The notes beneath the pieces are model-generated. The model worked only from the letters and a program-made list of their open reading frames with translations, searched no databases and was not told the DNA's origin. Below, piece by piece: positions 14,604-27,080 of a DNA stretch of 64,000 nucleotides; position 1 is the stretch's first letter; each line of letters begins with the position of its first letter. The position numbers and the translations under genes are program-made. The stretch lies in the NCBI GenBank assembly GCA_024362935.1, contig JANCRA010000010.1:6626501-6690500 (forward strand), given 5' to 3'. Source of the DNA: Setophaga petechia. Taxonomy: Eukaryota > Chordata > Aves > Passeriformes > Parulidae.

Positions 14604-14651
14604 CCACTTGCGGGGCCTCCCTCTTCGCCTCTTCCCAGCAGCAGGTACTGC
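14604..14651 (-). CDS. HMGA-like AT-hook gene, coding exon 3 (third AT-hook)
   Basis: This 48-nt exon is in phase 0 at both ends, between a T-rich acceptor (tttgttttcaatgaag) and a consensus donor (TGG|gtgagt). It encodes AVPAAGKRRRGRPRKW. The R-G-R-P core with basic flanks is an AT-hook, which inserts into the minor groove of AT-rich DNA. HMGA2 has a 51-nt exon at this position, also ending in RGRPRKW immediately before the splice junction. Hook, final Trp and boundary therefore all agree with HMGA2 rather than HMGA1. Confidence 0.9.
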
Positions 14652-15081
14652 CTTCATTGAAAACAAAGGGGAAACATTGTCAGCTCTCAGATTTGCTGGG
14701 CACTGCGACTAAACCACTGAACGTGGCCAAGGTCACCTCTCTATAAAAGGTTTTGTCTCACAAGTAGCAGAAAAAGCAAAAGCTGGGGATAGAAGACAGT
14801 TGAGGAGGAAACACCTGCCTGACTGCACTGGTTGTGATTATTTGGCAGTGGTGGAGGAGAAACACTGGGAGGAAACGGCTGAACAGGCAGTGGCAACACA
14901 GGAAGGCTGGGAGGTGAGTAAGGACTAAAACCACAATAACTGATTTGTCCAACGGTGGTAATTAGAGCTGAGCTGAATTAGGGGCAACTTTCACTATTTT
15001 TAAGCTAAGAGAAACATCCCTGCTGGTCTCTCTGGCAGTGCTTCTCTCCTCTGTAAATGAGTATAACCCATTTCCTCTCAC
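14652..15081 (-). other. HMGA-like gene intron 2
   Basis: This short intron of 430 bases has a gtgaga donor and a pyrimidine-rich acceptor. Nothing else was recognised in it. Confidence 0.8.
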
Positions 15082-15198
15082 CGTTTCTCCAGATGGAACA
15101 GTCATTTTCTTGCTTCCTTTTGGCCTTCCTCGTGGTTTCTTCACTGGCTGTGGTTCCACAGCATCCTGTGGGATAATAGCTGTGTTTCCACCATCCTC
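15082..15198 (-). CDS. HMGA-like AT-hook gene, coding exon 2 (second AT-hook)
   Basis: This 117-nt, 39-codon exon is in phase 0 at both ends (acceptor ttttatcccag, donor ACG|gtgaga). It encodes an acidic/Pro linker, then PVKKPRGRPKGSKKM and a short Ser/Thr-containing end (TVPSGET). The motif PRGRPKGSK is the signature of the second AT-hook in HMGA1 and HMGA2 (PKRPRGRPKGSKNK), the main DNA-binding hook of those proteins. The linker before the hook is unlike either paralogue, so this is a diverged family member rather than a copy of HMGA1 or HMGA2. Confidence 0.93.
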
Positions 15199-15757
15199 CT
15201 GGGATAAAAGGAGAAAACCATTTAAGAAGGATGATCCCTGAAACAATTTATGTTTTCTCATTCTGGTTGGTCTTGGACTGCCTTACCCCACTAAGAACAC
15301 CCAGACCCCTAAATAGCTGGTTGTCTCTGCTTTTCCAGCTGGGAAGTGCATTAGAAGATGATCAGCAATATTCCTACCTCTTTTTGTCTTTTGGGCTGGG
15401 GAAATGAGTAAGTTCCAAGAACTCTGGCCAAGGGGCCTTGCCTGTTCTATCCAATTACTGATGCAGAAACAGTGGGTGATGACACATGAAGGTCTCCAGG
15501 CTAGAACAGAGACCTGGCCAGCCCCTCTCACACATGTCCTGGCTGAATTGTCACTGCCTGTCACATCAGAGGTGCCTCTGAAGCCAGGAGCTGAGATTTC
15601 CCAGGGTGCAGGTCCTGCTGCTGTCCTGGGTAGCCCCAGCATTTACCCCAGAACACCTCCCCTCCCCCTGTCCTTATGAGCAAGCAGCTTCCCAGGGCTG
15701 CCTGCAGATCCCATTGGGCTACTGCCATGGCATCCTCTTGGGATGATGTTCTCTCAC
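15199..15757 (-). other. HMGA-like gene intron 1 (between coding exons)
   Basis: This 559-base intron has a consensus donor (CAG|gtgagag) and an acceptor at cttttatcccag. No other feature was recognised. Confidence 0.8.
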
Positions 15758-15897
15758 CTGTGGCTGCTTCTTTGGTCGCCCTCTCTTTCTCTTCAGGCCC
15801 TCTGTCAGTGTGGATGAGATGGGATTCTCTGCCCCCTCGCTGCTCATGTTGGCACTTTCCACTGTTAGCAGATTGTAATCCGACAATTTTTCCTGGA
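15758..15897 (-). CDS. HMGA-like AT-hook gene, first coding exon (start codon, first AT-hook)
   Basis: A strong acceptor (gttttctttcccag) is followed by 50 bases of 5' UTR and an ATG at 15847-15845 in good context (AAC-ATG-A). Thirty codons follow and end in phase 0 at the donor CAG|gtgaga. The protein starts MSSEGAENP and reaches LKRKRGRPKKQPQ, a first AT-hook. Like HMGA1 and HMGA2, the exon ends just after hook 1 in a Gln-rich RK/KKQ run. HMGA proteins are small nuclear architectural factors that bend AT-rich DNA and help assemble enhancer complexes. Exons 1 to 4 together predict a protein of about 115-145 residues with three hooks and an acidic tail. All junctions are phase 0, as in HMGA2. 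The N-terminus lacks close similarity to HMGA1 or HMGA2 outside the hook. The family is clear; orthology to a named gene is not asserted. Confidence 0.9.
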
Positions 15898-18800
15898 CTG
15901 GGAAAGAAAACTTGTCTCCTTTTTTGGTTTATCTTGTTATGGATTCTCCTCTACCTGCAAGGCTGAAACGAGAAAGAATCAGGCATGGCAGCTTGCTATT
16001 GTTTTCATCAGCTGCAAGAGTTCAGGACCCAGCAGACATTTGGGAGCGTAACTGGCTCTAGAATATTTACAGAGCACATTCTTTTACCTGGCCTATTCCT
16101 CAGCTTTCTGAGGCTTTTGTCCAAAGGAACTGAATTGCTCTAGGCATGGACTATGCTGGTACCTGTATCTACCTTTCCCAGTTTAATCTGAATCAAAAGA
16201 GACAATGTCTGCAGCTTCTAAATTCCACTCTCTGGAGGCTTTCTCCAAAAAGGAAGGAGGTGGGAGATAAAGTGGTGGTGAGTTATAAATGCACCAGTCA
16301 AGGGCAAAGCTTCCTTTGGAGCTTCTATACTGTCAAATGCCAAAGCTAATCCTGAGACCAAAATCTTCAGCTAACAGAGCCTTACATGAGGATGCTTGAG
16401 AGAGCAAGTCCCAGGGTACAAATTCTAAGACGTCTGGCTCTGGAGCTGCCTCTCAAGACTTTGTTCTTAGTCACTGACGGCCTGACCCCATTCATGGCAC
16501 TCAGCCCTTGGTCCTACATGAGGCTCACTGTTTTCCACAGGACAGCACAAGCCCCTAGACCTGGGTTTGGTAGCATCTTGAGCACTGGTTTGTCTGCTGG
16601 AAGTTTGAATCAGCAGGCTTGTCAGCCTCCTCCCTGGCCCCAAGCTCTGCTTAGTGCCTGCCGTGGTTTGAATGAGCCCTGATGCAAATTGCTTGCTCTA
16701 AGAAATAACCAAAATCATGAGCTGTTGAGAGTGCATAGGAAACCAGTGACCTTCCCTGCTTCTGCTGGAGGTCTCTCCTCTGACATGTCTGCCAGAGAAG
16801 TGGAGGTCTGACTGCAAGCCTGGACACCCTCACATCCCAAAGAAGGAAGAAGAAGGGAGACCTTGACCAGAACCTCAGCAGAAACCTCAATCCCAGGCAC
16901 ATTAGGAGAGGTGGGGGTCACTGAAGTTTTGCTTGTGTGTGGCATCAAAACCTAGCCAAGGATCTGAGTCCATTTACAGCACCTCCTGACCTTGGCCTTC
17001 CTTTCCTTCTTGCACACAAGGGAGGGCTCAAGAAGATGGGAGGGGATGAGGAGGCTGAGCTCAGGTGGACAGAGGCCAGCAGTGCTGGCTGAATCCTCCT
17101 TTGTCAGTAGTTCTTATCACAAAATACACAGCTGAGAATAGTGCAGTTAGGAAAGCAGCACCATTTATTGCTTAGGAAAGCAGGAGTATCTAGATGAATC
17201 ATCCATTTCTACATTCTCTGCTAAACCATCACCTGAGATTTTTTTTTTTTGCAACTGTTCACTTTACCTGTTTTACTTCTTTTCCACCTGCTAAATGAAA
17301 GATAACAACAGCAAGCACAAAGAGCTCTCTGGCCCATTGGCCTTGAGCACTGCTGAGTCCCCAGGTCCCTCCAGCAGGCTCTACCTGAGGCAATGAAGGC
17401 AGCAGTAAGGGCACAGCTGCACCACGTACAAGAGTGTGACTTTTTTGTTCAAAATAATGCTGGAGGGCAGCAGCTGGGCTCAGTTCCATTCCATGCATGA
17501 GCAGCCCTACCAAGAGAACTCCCTGGATGCCCCTTTGTGCACACTGTTGGGGCCCAGCTCACAGGTGCTGCTGCACACTCAGCTTTTCTATCAAACCCTC
17601 TGATCAGAGCGTGATGAAAAGACTACAGCTCAGGTCTCTGAGTTCAGGCTGCAGCTGGAGGAGAGGCAGTTAGGGAAAAAAAAAAGGTTTCTTTCTACTG
17701 GCAAGCCACGCACAGTTGCCACCAAATCCCCGAGAGACAAGCATGAAACACTTGCAGTCTCTTTCAGAGAAGAGCTGTGCTTTTACAGACACAGTTTTGT
17801 AGTCTGATCAGATGTTCAAGTTGCAAAGAAGAGAGGACCTTAGCTGAGGATGGCAACAAATATTCTGCCCTCTGGCCAGGTACAGTTCCTTGAGCTGGCA
17901 TTTTCTGGTCAGAACTGGGGCTCAAATGGGCTGGTGCCAGCATCTCGAGTTGGCCAAGGCAGGAGGGGCTCACTGAGGCTCTGGGCTGCCCTAGGAGGAG
18001 AGAAGCCTTAGTGCCTCTTCCCAAAGGCAGGTCTAAGCCAGGCCAGCTCATGTCACACACATCTGCTCCTGGATGAGCCCAGTGTCCTGCAAAGGTGACT
18101 TGAAGCCTCCAGAGCCTGAGCCTTCCCTCAGCTGCCAGTGGAAAGGGAACAGACATGGCCAAAGAGTGGACAAGTGTGAAAGTGCTGTCCAGACCAGATC
18201 CCTGAGCAGAGATTACAGCTGCTTATCTGAGGAGGCTGTACTGATAGAAGGATGAAGTTCAACGTTTTCATTCTATTTTTCAGTCTCAGCTTGCATGTCC
18301 TGCTTGGTCATCACAGGCTGGACATGCAGAAGCTGCCAGTGTCACTGACAGATGCAACAAGGGAACTTCCAACCTTCACTCCATATCCTAACAAAATCTG
18401 CACACAGTCATGACAGGCACTGAAGCCATTGCTCTTACTGACACAAACTCCCTCTAGAGTTCACTGTAACTGACACCTGCATGGAATCCAAATTTTGCAT
18501 GTCATTATTCAAGCAACTACAGTGCACGGAATTAATTTTTCCCCAGATGCAAAGAAAGCCACTTCTTGCACAATGATTTTCTGCTAAACCTTACTAAACT
18601 AATACTCTACAATGCCTTTAACATATCTGGCCAGCTTTCTATAGGCAGGACTGCAGAGGACAAATGCCAGAGACTGCCAGTAGATAGCAATTGCTTTGTA
18701 CATCTCTCTTCCACTTTCCCATCACCCACCAAAGGCACATCATTCTCAAAGCCTGGTGTGAAACGAAATACACACAAGCAAAACTATACAAGTATCAGCC

Positions 18801-20534
18801 CTTACAGCTTTTGTCACCTTTACATGACTCAAGCAAGACACAGACAAAGGAAAAGCACCCACTGCAATTTTACTTCAAATTTCTCAACAACTTCTCATGT
18901 ATACATATAACCCCCCAAACCAATTCTGAGTCACACCTCAGACCAAAAGCCAAGTATACCTTCCAGGGTCACTGCTTTCCCTGCTGGGATTGGAGCCAGC
19001 AGGGCTGAAGCCCACACTGTTTCCACAAGGACACAAGATCTGAAAAACCTATCCAAATGTTTGTGGGCCTTAGATCACCTTCATGTCAGCCATATACACA
19101 ACTTTACAAATGGCACAGGGTGTGAATGCATGATTTTGGCAGTATTGAGACCTCTGTGTTGTAGAGACATCACCTAAAAGAAAGCCTCATGTCCAAATGC
19201 ATTCCCAGGCACCTGGCAGAGGGCAGGGAATCCTCACAGCTGTAGTACTTTACACCTAATTTAAGTTCTAAGTTGCACAAAGCCAGTTTTTCTCACATCA
19301 CAAATTCTCAGGGAAGAAAAGCTCCTCCTGAGGGCAATGCAGTTGTAGCCTAACACAGAGTATTGAACAGTGCTCTTGAGGGACTTTTCCCTTTCCATAG
19401 ACTACAGAGGAAGCCTTGGGGATGAGGCCGCTGACTTGGGCAGGCAAATTAAAGGGCAGAACCCGTCCCTGTTTGCTTCCTCAGTGAGGTTACATTCTGG
19501 GCTATGTCCTTGGGACAGACACAGAATGACACAGGGATGCCTGAGACATTGCTGAACCTCCCAAACCATGAGTGTGATTCACTGCCAGAAACACTGCTCT
19601 GGCTGCAGTGCTCACTTACAAAATAAAAGCTTGCAAAGCCTTTTACAAAGCATAATTAGAGTGTGATTATAAGAGACCCTGCATTATAGCCTTAACTCCA
19701 TCACTGTCTCTATAATAACATGGAAAAGTATCTCCCAAGCACAAGTCCCACTGAGCAGCACAGCACCACTGTGCTGCTGTCATGTGTGACACCAAACCCA
19801 GGGGAGCTTCACTGGCCCCATCCATGTGGTCACTCTTTATTCCCTCTGGTAAAAGACAGAGGGAAAAATCTGGCCCAAGCCTGGCATCAAGCAGAGGAGG
19901 ATAAAAGACTTTGCTAGTCAAGACATCTAAAGAAGAGCCAGGCAGGGAGAAAACTCTCATTCCAATAACTGCAGCAATAACAATCTGCGCTCGTATTACG
20001 AGAAATTACTTTCACCTTCCGAGAAATCAAACGCTCACATCTTCTCAGATCTCGCAGTAGATCAAGATATAACACAGCTCATTGCAGCTCCCCATGGACA
20101 GTTCTACCAGAAAAGCAGGATAGCCATGCACTGGAACAGCTCCCTTGGGAAAGTACAGTGGCAGTAACGCTGGTAAATGTGCCTTTTCTGCCAGACTTTT
20201 CCGTAAAAAGAGGAACTTATGAGCTACTAAATCAAGCTTGTGGCAACAGAAGGTAACTGCCACCGTCTCATAAATCATTTCTCCAAATCATAACTAACCT
20301 CTCTAGGTGATTTCCCTGACTACTTTGAGCAGCTAAGTCTAAAGATTCTTTGATCTCATGCTTAAAAGTCTCCTAGTTCCTTGCTAGTTAGTTTGGTTTT
20401 TTTTAATGAGCAATTTATTGTCACCTGTTCTAGCATCACCAAGTCCTTCAGCAGCAACATTTCTCTCTCCTCCATTTTTAAACTCCCAGATTACACAACT
20501 CCCTCATCTTGCCTGGCTGAATAAACCAGCATGT

Positions 20535-20660
20535 TTGTTTCTTGGATGTGAACATATCTCCTGATCATTTTGGCTGTCATTTGCACCCTTTCCAATCTGA
20601 TCTCAACACTTTGAGTGTGATAAAGATGCTTACTCTCAAAACTATTTGCAGTGAGGACAG
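20535..20660 (-). mobile_element. Degraded CR1-type LINE fragment
   Basis: The plus strand carries a diverged match to the antisense of old CR1/L3-type elements, with recognisable 'ctcctgatcat...', 'tgcaccctttccaat' and 'gagtgtg' blocks in the usual order. The element's sense strand is therefore minus. Ends are approximate. Confidence 0.5.
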
Positions 20661-21854
20661 CCTGACTAACTTAACTTCACACGAATCTGAGAAGCATGGG
20701 CTGAGCAACACTTCAGTGGGGAAAATTCTGTTCTTGTGAAACGTTAATAGCAGTGGCTTCCAAAATGATTCAACCAGCAAGCTACTCCACCACCTCTGGC
20801 ATATCCTGACCGATAAAATACCCAGGTCAGAAGACAGAAACTATTTAAATTTACAGAGGACAAAAAATACAGGAACCATGAGGGCTTCCGTGCTTCACAT
20901 TAGCTCTAGAGACTTGCTCAAGGCCTGAATGAGAGTTTCTGTAGCTCAACAGAGCTACATTTCACACTTTGTTACAGACTCCTCTGCACCACCCCAATCC
21001 AAGTGTCCCTGTGTGTCCCAGCTCTCCATGCACAAACCGGTGTGCAGCTCCCTGACTGCTGCGCTACCCTGCCGATGGGGCTGAGGGCAAAGAGCCCGAG
21101 CGAGGCCAAAGGCCATCCTGCCTGGGGCTGCTCTGACACAGCCAGCAAAGGAGACAAGGCTGGGACAGGCGCTTATGGAATAATGACCTATCTACCAGAA
21201 AACCAGGTCTAGGAGCTTTCTTTTTTTTTTAAGCATTAGAGACACGCACAGCTACATGGGAAAAGGGCTGACGATTACTGAGTTTCAAGCAATGATCTGA
21301 ACATGAACAGGCTCCGTTTCCTCTTTCCCAACTCCTCAATGCCCAGCATCAGCACAACATCAAGGCACTGCAAAAGCTCTCTTGAATGAGCCTTGCTTGA
21401 TGCACTGTCTGCCAGCTTCTCTTTGTCCACATACCTAAGCCAGTTATTGCTCTGAGAGGCACCACGTTCACCTTAATCCATACCCCAACTAGTCACAGAA
21501 ATACCACCATGGTTTTGCAGTAGTTAGCCTAAAGTATTCCCAGTTCTTCCTCAGAAAAGGGAGGCTGTGCACTTGCCTGTGCAATGAGTCAAGCCACACA
21601 TACAGTCCTGGCTGTGCTGAGGTCCTGTTCAGTCCACAGGCACAGGACTTTCTCTGAAGGTTATCACAGAATTCCACAGTGAAGGACTCAACCTCAATCC
21701 TACCCCAGCATCATCAGCTTCTAAACCCTATCAAAGCTCCAGGCTTCCTATGGTCAGAGGAGGCAAACCAAGGAGGCACTTAACCATGCCAGGGAGCCAT
21801 GGAAAAGCACTGTGGGGATACCAAGAGCAGAAAGGAAGAGAGATCTGGAATCTC

Positions 21855-21965
21855 TTTCTGACTCTGAACTTGGCAAGTCATGTAATCTTCCTACGCTTCA
21901 CATTTTCTCTCTATAAGATTATGGAATAGCACTGAAGTATTAATACTTCCCTCAATCCTCAATCC
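21855..21965 (+). mobile_element. MIR-like SINE remnant
   Basis: The sequence follows the typical MIR core and tail order: 'ttggcaagtcatgtaatctt', a 'cttcacattttc' block, then 'ataagattatgga' and 'tattaatact'. It is diverged, with approximate ends. Confidence 0.5.
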
Positions 21966-23064
21966 CTCCACCCCAGGTTAAGTAATTCCTTTTTTGCAGA
22001 GTGACACCAAGAACCCCCCAGCAGCAGAGAACAGAGCAAGGCATCATTAGAGGAATGCATGAGCAGCCTCCCCCATGCTGAGCTTGGGAGCACAAAGGAG
22101 AGGCAGCAGCAACTGAAGAAATAGAGCTCAGGATTAGCCACATCCTGCTGAGCAGCAGAACACACCCTCACCCTCTTTCCCCAGGAAGCTCAAGGTTCGT
22201 GTGCCCAGTTTGGCCCAAAGCTGTCAGGTGGAGTTCCCTGTCCTGGGAACCCAGCACAGAGCATTTGAGTGGGAGCTGGGTTCCCCAGAGGCACACAGCA
22301 CTTCCCACCACTCCCAAACCCCAGCAGGCAGGGGACACGGCTCAGCTCACTGCCTCTCTCCAAGGAAACCTTGGGCCAGACCCAGGATCCCAAGTCTTGA
22401 GGCCTGGGGTCTGAAACACCTGTCATTCATACTCTGGACACTTCCAGCAATTCTCCCCAAATGATCAAGGCAGAGCAGTGAGACTCCTGTGTGGGTTGTA
22501 GGCTTCCTAGCAGTACACATTACAAGCCTGGTAGAATTCTCCCTCAAGGCATTTGTCCAAAGACCCAAACGTTAGCCAAAGAATTCTTTCTTATCTTAAA
22601 GTCTCTGTCCAGACACTTTCATCCAAAAAACAAGCACCCCAAGCACTGCAGAGTTAAATTGGTGGAGAAAAACCCAACAATATATACAGGAAAATAACAG
22701 GAAAAGCAGAAATCTGTGTCTACTAAGAATTTAAAAATCAGTTATTTGATTTGAGATAGCATCGAGCCTTTTTCCTCTACAGAATATCTTGTACAGCTCA
22801 ACTACTGACATCTGCAAAACACTGTCCACTTGTGCCAAGCCAGGAAAGGGCCCTCTGCACTTCCTGCCAAGGACTGGCATTGCGGCACCTGGCACAGGGA
22901 CATACGAGGCAGCAAATTCTGTACTTCAGACTGCTCGAAAGTAGGTTTTCCCAATTACCAACCTGCAATTCACTAATCCCCACACCTCAATAAACCCCAG
23001 CATCTTGCAGATGGGCTCCGCACACGCGTTTCAGATGACGCCGTAAGAAAGGAACAAGATTTAC

Positions 23065-23340
23065 CTGTTGAGAAGTCGGGCAGCCCCGCTTGACTCAGCC
23101 CCAGCAGAGCTGGCAGTGAAGGCAGGAGAGAGAGAGAGGTATCCAGCAGCTGGGAGCCCCCTGCAGTGGCGAGAGGCAGCTAACCCAGGTCTCTGCACAC
23201 ACTCATCTCAGGAGCCTCACACGAGCCCAGCGCCGTGGGTTGCGCTCCCAGCCTGTGACATGGAACCAGCGCTGCCGGAGATCTCCGCAGATGGCAGCCC
23301 TGAGCAGGGACTGCAAGTGAAACCCTGCTCCCCTCGACAC
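23065..23340 (-). promoter_or_regulatory. GC-richer patch with a minus-strand donor: candidate untranslated first exon
   Basis: A consensus minus-strand donor (CAACAG|gtaaat) sits at 23065/23064, at the edge of a moderately CpG-containing block. A perfect AP-1 site (TGACTCA, 23091-23097) lies 26 bases upstream of the donor. The position and strand suit an untranslated first exon of the HMGA-like gene spliced to the acceptor at 15898. The transcription start is not determined, and the CpG density is weaker than at 59.1 kb. Confidence 0.45.
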
Positions 23341-24194
23341 GCCTGGAATCACACACTGAACACAACCACCAGCACCAAGAAAAATCCCCAACCAGACCAC
23401 TTACACCAGCCAGCTTCCACGTATCGGCCTGGTAACTGAAAATGAGGCCAGTTTCCAAAAGTGAAATGAACGATCTGAATAAAGGGGACAGATTATTCAT
23501 GTACTTCCCTCTTTGCAAATGCTAGAGAGAACCATGCTGACCCCGTTTTATGAAAGAAACAAAACCACACCAAAACAAAAACCCCAAATGGGCAGCCCCA
23601 GGAAGGCTTGTGATGATAAAGTGGTTATTAATCTGAGTGCAAAATGTGCTCAGGGCATTTACTTTAAGCCACAAATAAAAATGGGAAGCTGAGCTCAGTT
23701 AAGCACAAACATATTTAGAAAGGAGATGTTGCATAGCTCTAAGTTAGGTATTTTGTATTAGTTCTCTGAACAACCATTAGATCTCACAAAAGTCCCCAAA
23801 ACTATTTTTCCAAGGAAAATACTGACTTTTCACGACTGCCTTGACATACTCAAGACACCTATATTGGGTTTTTTTAGCACACCACCATTAGCAAAACTAT
23901 AGACTTAAAATACCTCAATCTGTACCTGCACAAAACCCATTGCAGTATCTTAGAGACAAAATCTGAGGCTTTTCTTTATGTCAAGTAGTAAATTGCTTAC
24001 AGTGACAGTACCACTGAATAAACTAAAGACAAATTTTTTTCCTCAGAGTCATCCATACAAAAGGTTTGCATCACTTGAGCTCCTCAGTAAAACTTCTCTA
24101 AATCTAAATATGGCACCTAAATAATTTACTGCAGTCTGGAACAATACTGATCTTGCCCTACCTTACAAACAAGGAATGATCTTCTGGTTAAAGC

Positions 24195-24320
24195 TGTTGA
24201 CAGGGGGTCTGGAAATGTGTCCAGTCCCTGGGGTGCTTTCCCTGTGACCTCAGCAATGGCACCTTTGCTCTGCACTCAAATTTCCACATGTAAAGGGGGG
24301 ATAACAAACCAGCTAACATC
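24195..24320 (+). mobile_element. MIR-like SINE remnant
   Basis: The order of 'ctgtgacctcagcaatggcac', 'ctgcactcaaatttccacatgtaaa' and 'gggggataacaa' follows the MIR consensus (a 'tgtgaccttgggcaa' block, then 'tttcc..ctgtaaaatggggata'). It is diverged and the ends are approximate. Confidence 0.5.
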
Positions 24321-24554
24321 TGGCTTATTTAGACAGTATTTCCTTTGGGAAGAGATTAATTTTCTACCACGTACTTTAATGTCTTAGGTAAACTGGCTCA
24401 AGATTTTGTTTGGAGCTCCAAACTACTAATAAAGCAAAATCAACACGAACAGCTAAGAGAGCCCTTTGATCTCCCCTGCAACAATGTCTAATCCAAAAAT
24501 CATTAAATAGTGTATGAAATCAAGTACCTGAAAATTATTATCTGTTAATTTAAA

Positions 24555-24576
24555 TGTGTGTATATATATATATATA
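24555..24576. repeat. (TG)n(TA)n dinucleotide run
   Basis: Three TG units are followed by eight TA units. It is short but likely variable in length. Confidence 0.9.
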
Positions 24577-25140
24577 ATATTTATCAAATATCCTCCTGCA
24601 TATGGATTACTGTTCCATATGAAAATATGCAAACTTCTTTCATTTTTTAATGATTTTTAAAAAGTTGTTTTTAAATATCACTAGAGAAAAAGCTGCAAGC
24701 ATGCTGTATGAACATAGTGTAATCATAATGACTGAGTCAGAACTTGAATTGTTACCCTTGCTACAAAATGAAGAAATCTGCATTTCATACAAATACCTCC
24801 CAGCAAGTCAGTATTAGATTTGATTCTACAACACTAAACCAGAGATGGTTGACAGTCCTTAAATGCTAAAGAACATTATTAATATTCTAGAAATTAAACT
24901 TCCAGTTAGGAAATGTCAGATACAAAATTGGAACATGGAGTCCTATTTAATCTTTATTGGGCACGTATTGGAAAATAGTGTCTTTAATTTAATATCCACA
25001 CTTCATAATTTCTTAAGTATTTAAGGCTAAGAGAAATTATTTGATCATTCTGTATTTAAATGACTGACATTTCATCATTATTCTTGGACTGAGCCCAAAA
25101 ATCTCACACTTGACAAAACCATCAGTTCCAGAAAATGTGT

Positions 25141-25482
25141 TTCAGAATCATTAAGATTTGAAAATACCTCCAAGATCATGAAATCCAACATTTGAACAAA
25201 TGCCTCCATGTGAACTGAACCGTGGCACCAAGTGCCACAGTCCTGCTGTTTCCTGCACAACTCCAGGCATGGTGACTCCACCACCTCCCTGGGCAGCCCC
25301 TCCCAATGCCTGACAACCCTTTCTGAGCAGAAATTCCTGCTGGTGCCCATCCTCAATCTCCCCTGGCACAGCTTGAGGCCATTTCCTCTTATCCTACACT
25401 GGTTATCTGGAAGAAGAGGCTGACTCCGAGCTGGCTACCACCTCGTGTCAGGGAGTTGCAGAAAATGAGGTCTCATGGGATG
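25141..25482 (-). mobile_element. CR1 LINE 3' fragment
   Basis: The plus strand matches the antisense 3' end of avian CR1 elements. It begins with an 'agaatcattaagatttgaaaa' block and runs through 'ggtgactccaccacctccctgg', 'ccaatgcctgacaaccctttc', 'ctcccctggcacagcttgaggcc' and 'atttcctcttatcctac'. The sense strand is therefore minus. It is a 5'-truncated copy, as usual for CR1, and one of the best signs that the DNA is from a bird. Confidence 0.92.
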
Positions 25483-26745
25483 GAGAATGTACCAGACCCT
25501 TGGACAGGTGTTTCAGGGGCTAATCCCTCTAAACAGGGTGCCTAATTTACACTTTGGTTTGTGCTTTCAGACTGAAGGTGCTGGTTCCTATCATACTTTC
25601 CTCAGAAAAGCACCCAGCTTCCCCTGCTCAGTTATCAAGTCCACTCAAACTATTTTTCAGCAAAATTAGGCAGACAGAGATTCTTAAGTCTCATGCTCTA
25701 AAGCCTTAAAAAACCCCCCAAATCCAAACATTGTTGTACCCCTCTCCTCATCTCCAAGTACCTAAGCAGTGGGGCCACTTCAGGAGCAGCCTTGAGCCCT
25801 GTCAAAGCTGTGGTTTAACAGCCACAGATCACAGGAGTCCTTTGAGAACATGAAATGATTTTTTTCATTTCACAAGCTGTTCCTTCCATCCAGTAAACAT
25901 TGCTGTTTCTTTTCACTCTTTGGCCAGTTCTTCACTGCTCTGTGCAACCCTGTTCCTGTGCTCCCAGAGCACCCTGGAGAAGAGCAGTTCTCCAAGGAGA
26001 TGAGCAGCTCCAGGCCAAGGGCTGAAGCTTGGTGTCAACTGCACCATCTGATGAAATGTCCCTTTTGGAGGTCCCATGAAGGAGGAACAAGCATGACCTA
26101 CACCAGTCAGCAGAAAAGCAGCAGCAGCCAAATCTAGAGTACAAGGATTCCTTAGATGGTATAGGGTCAAATTAGCACAATTTGAGTGACCTGCCATGAC
26201 ATTGGTGTAGTTTCAGGTATTTGTAGCAAGACTTGATATGCACAAGGGCTAGGTTATGCCTGCAAGACACTCACTAGCTTCATTTAGAAAGCATCCACAC
26301 AATGCAGTGCAAGTCTCTGCCTGTATTCCTATTCCTTATCTTCAGTCTTCCAGAAACCAGACTGGTCACTGTGGCCCAGTGTGAGATATGTAGGCTAACA
26401 CCAGCTGGAGATTCATTTGTGTATAATCCCTTTCTGTTAGAAACAGGTGTGTATAAAAAGCTCCATTCACTGCTATCCTGATCTTGTCAGAGCCCCTCAT
26501 GTGCACAAACCTGTATCTCCTAAGTGTAAGGAAAGCTGGATTCATAGTAATTGTTCTGTATGTGCTTATTATTCAGACTGTATTAATGAATATTTTAACT
26601 GGAGATTAGGCTGAGGTGTGATTTTCACGAGATAAGAAATAGATTTGCCATGCTCTATTTTATCATTGTAATGGAAGTGTGCCCCACAATACTACACTCA
26701 TTAATTCTTTCATTCAAACTCTCTGGATGACACAGGGTTACAAAA

Positions 26746-27080
26746 TCTCACTTTAAGAAAGTTGTGGACTTGCTGGAAGGCCTCCAAAAAATCAGAGGCT
26801 TAGAAAACATGGCCTGTGAAGAAAGATTGAGAAGCTGGGCTGTTAAACCTTGAGATAGGAGAGCACCAAGGACATGATAATGACTTTCCAATACACAGAA
26901 TAGTGCAGCATCTAGGAAAGTAATAAAGTGGATAGGATAAAGAGTTAGTTTAAATGCAAAAGTTAAGTTGAACACTGAGGAAAGTCTAATGACTTAATGG
27001 TCAGGACAGAAAAGCACTGGAGTAAGTTATGAGTTTGTGGAGCCTCTTCCCATGGAGAAACTTCAAATGGGTCCCACGAA
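26746..27080 (+). mobile_element. Degraded CR1 LINE fragment (sense)
   Basis: Sense-orientation CR1 blocks can be followed with heavy divergence: 'gaaagattgagaagctgggct', 'gagagcaccaaggacatgataatgac', and later 'gcactggagtaagtt' and 'tggagcctcttcccatggag'. The copy is old, with approximate ends. Confidence 0.6.

Larger units (their letters stand above)
15898..23064 (-). other. 5' intron of the HMGA-like gene
   Basis: Exon 1 begins with 5' UTR right after an acceptor, so at least one untranslated exon lies upstream. The nearest good minus-strand donor in a GC-richer context is at 23065/23064. Between them no coding exon was recognised. The stretch holds two poly-T/A runs (17239-17250 and about 17677-17687), an old CR1 piece near 20.54-20.66 kb and a MIR-like piece near 21.86-21.96 kb. 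Confidence 0.5.
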
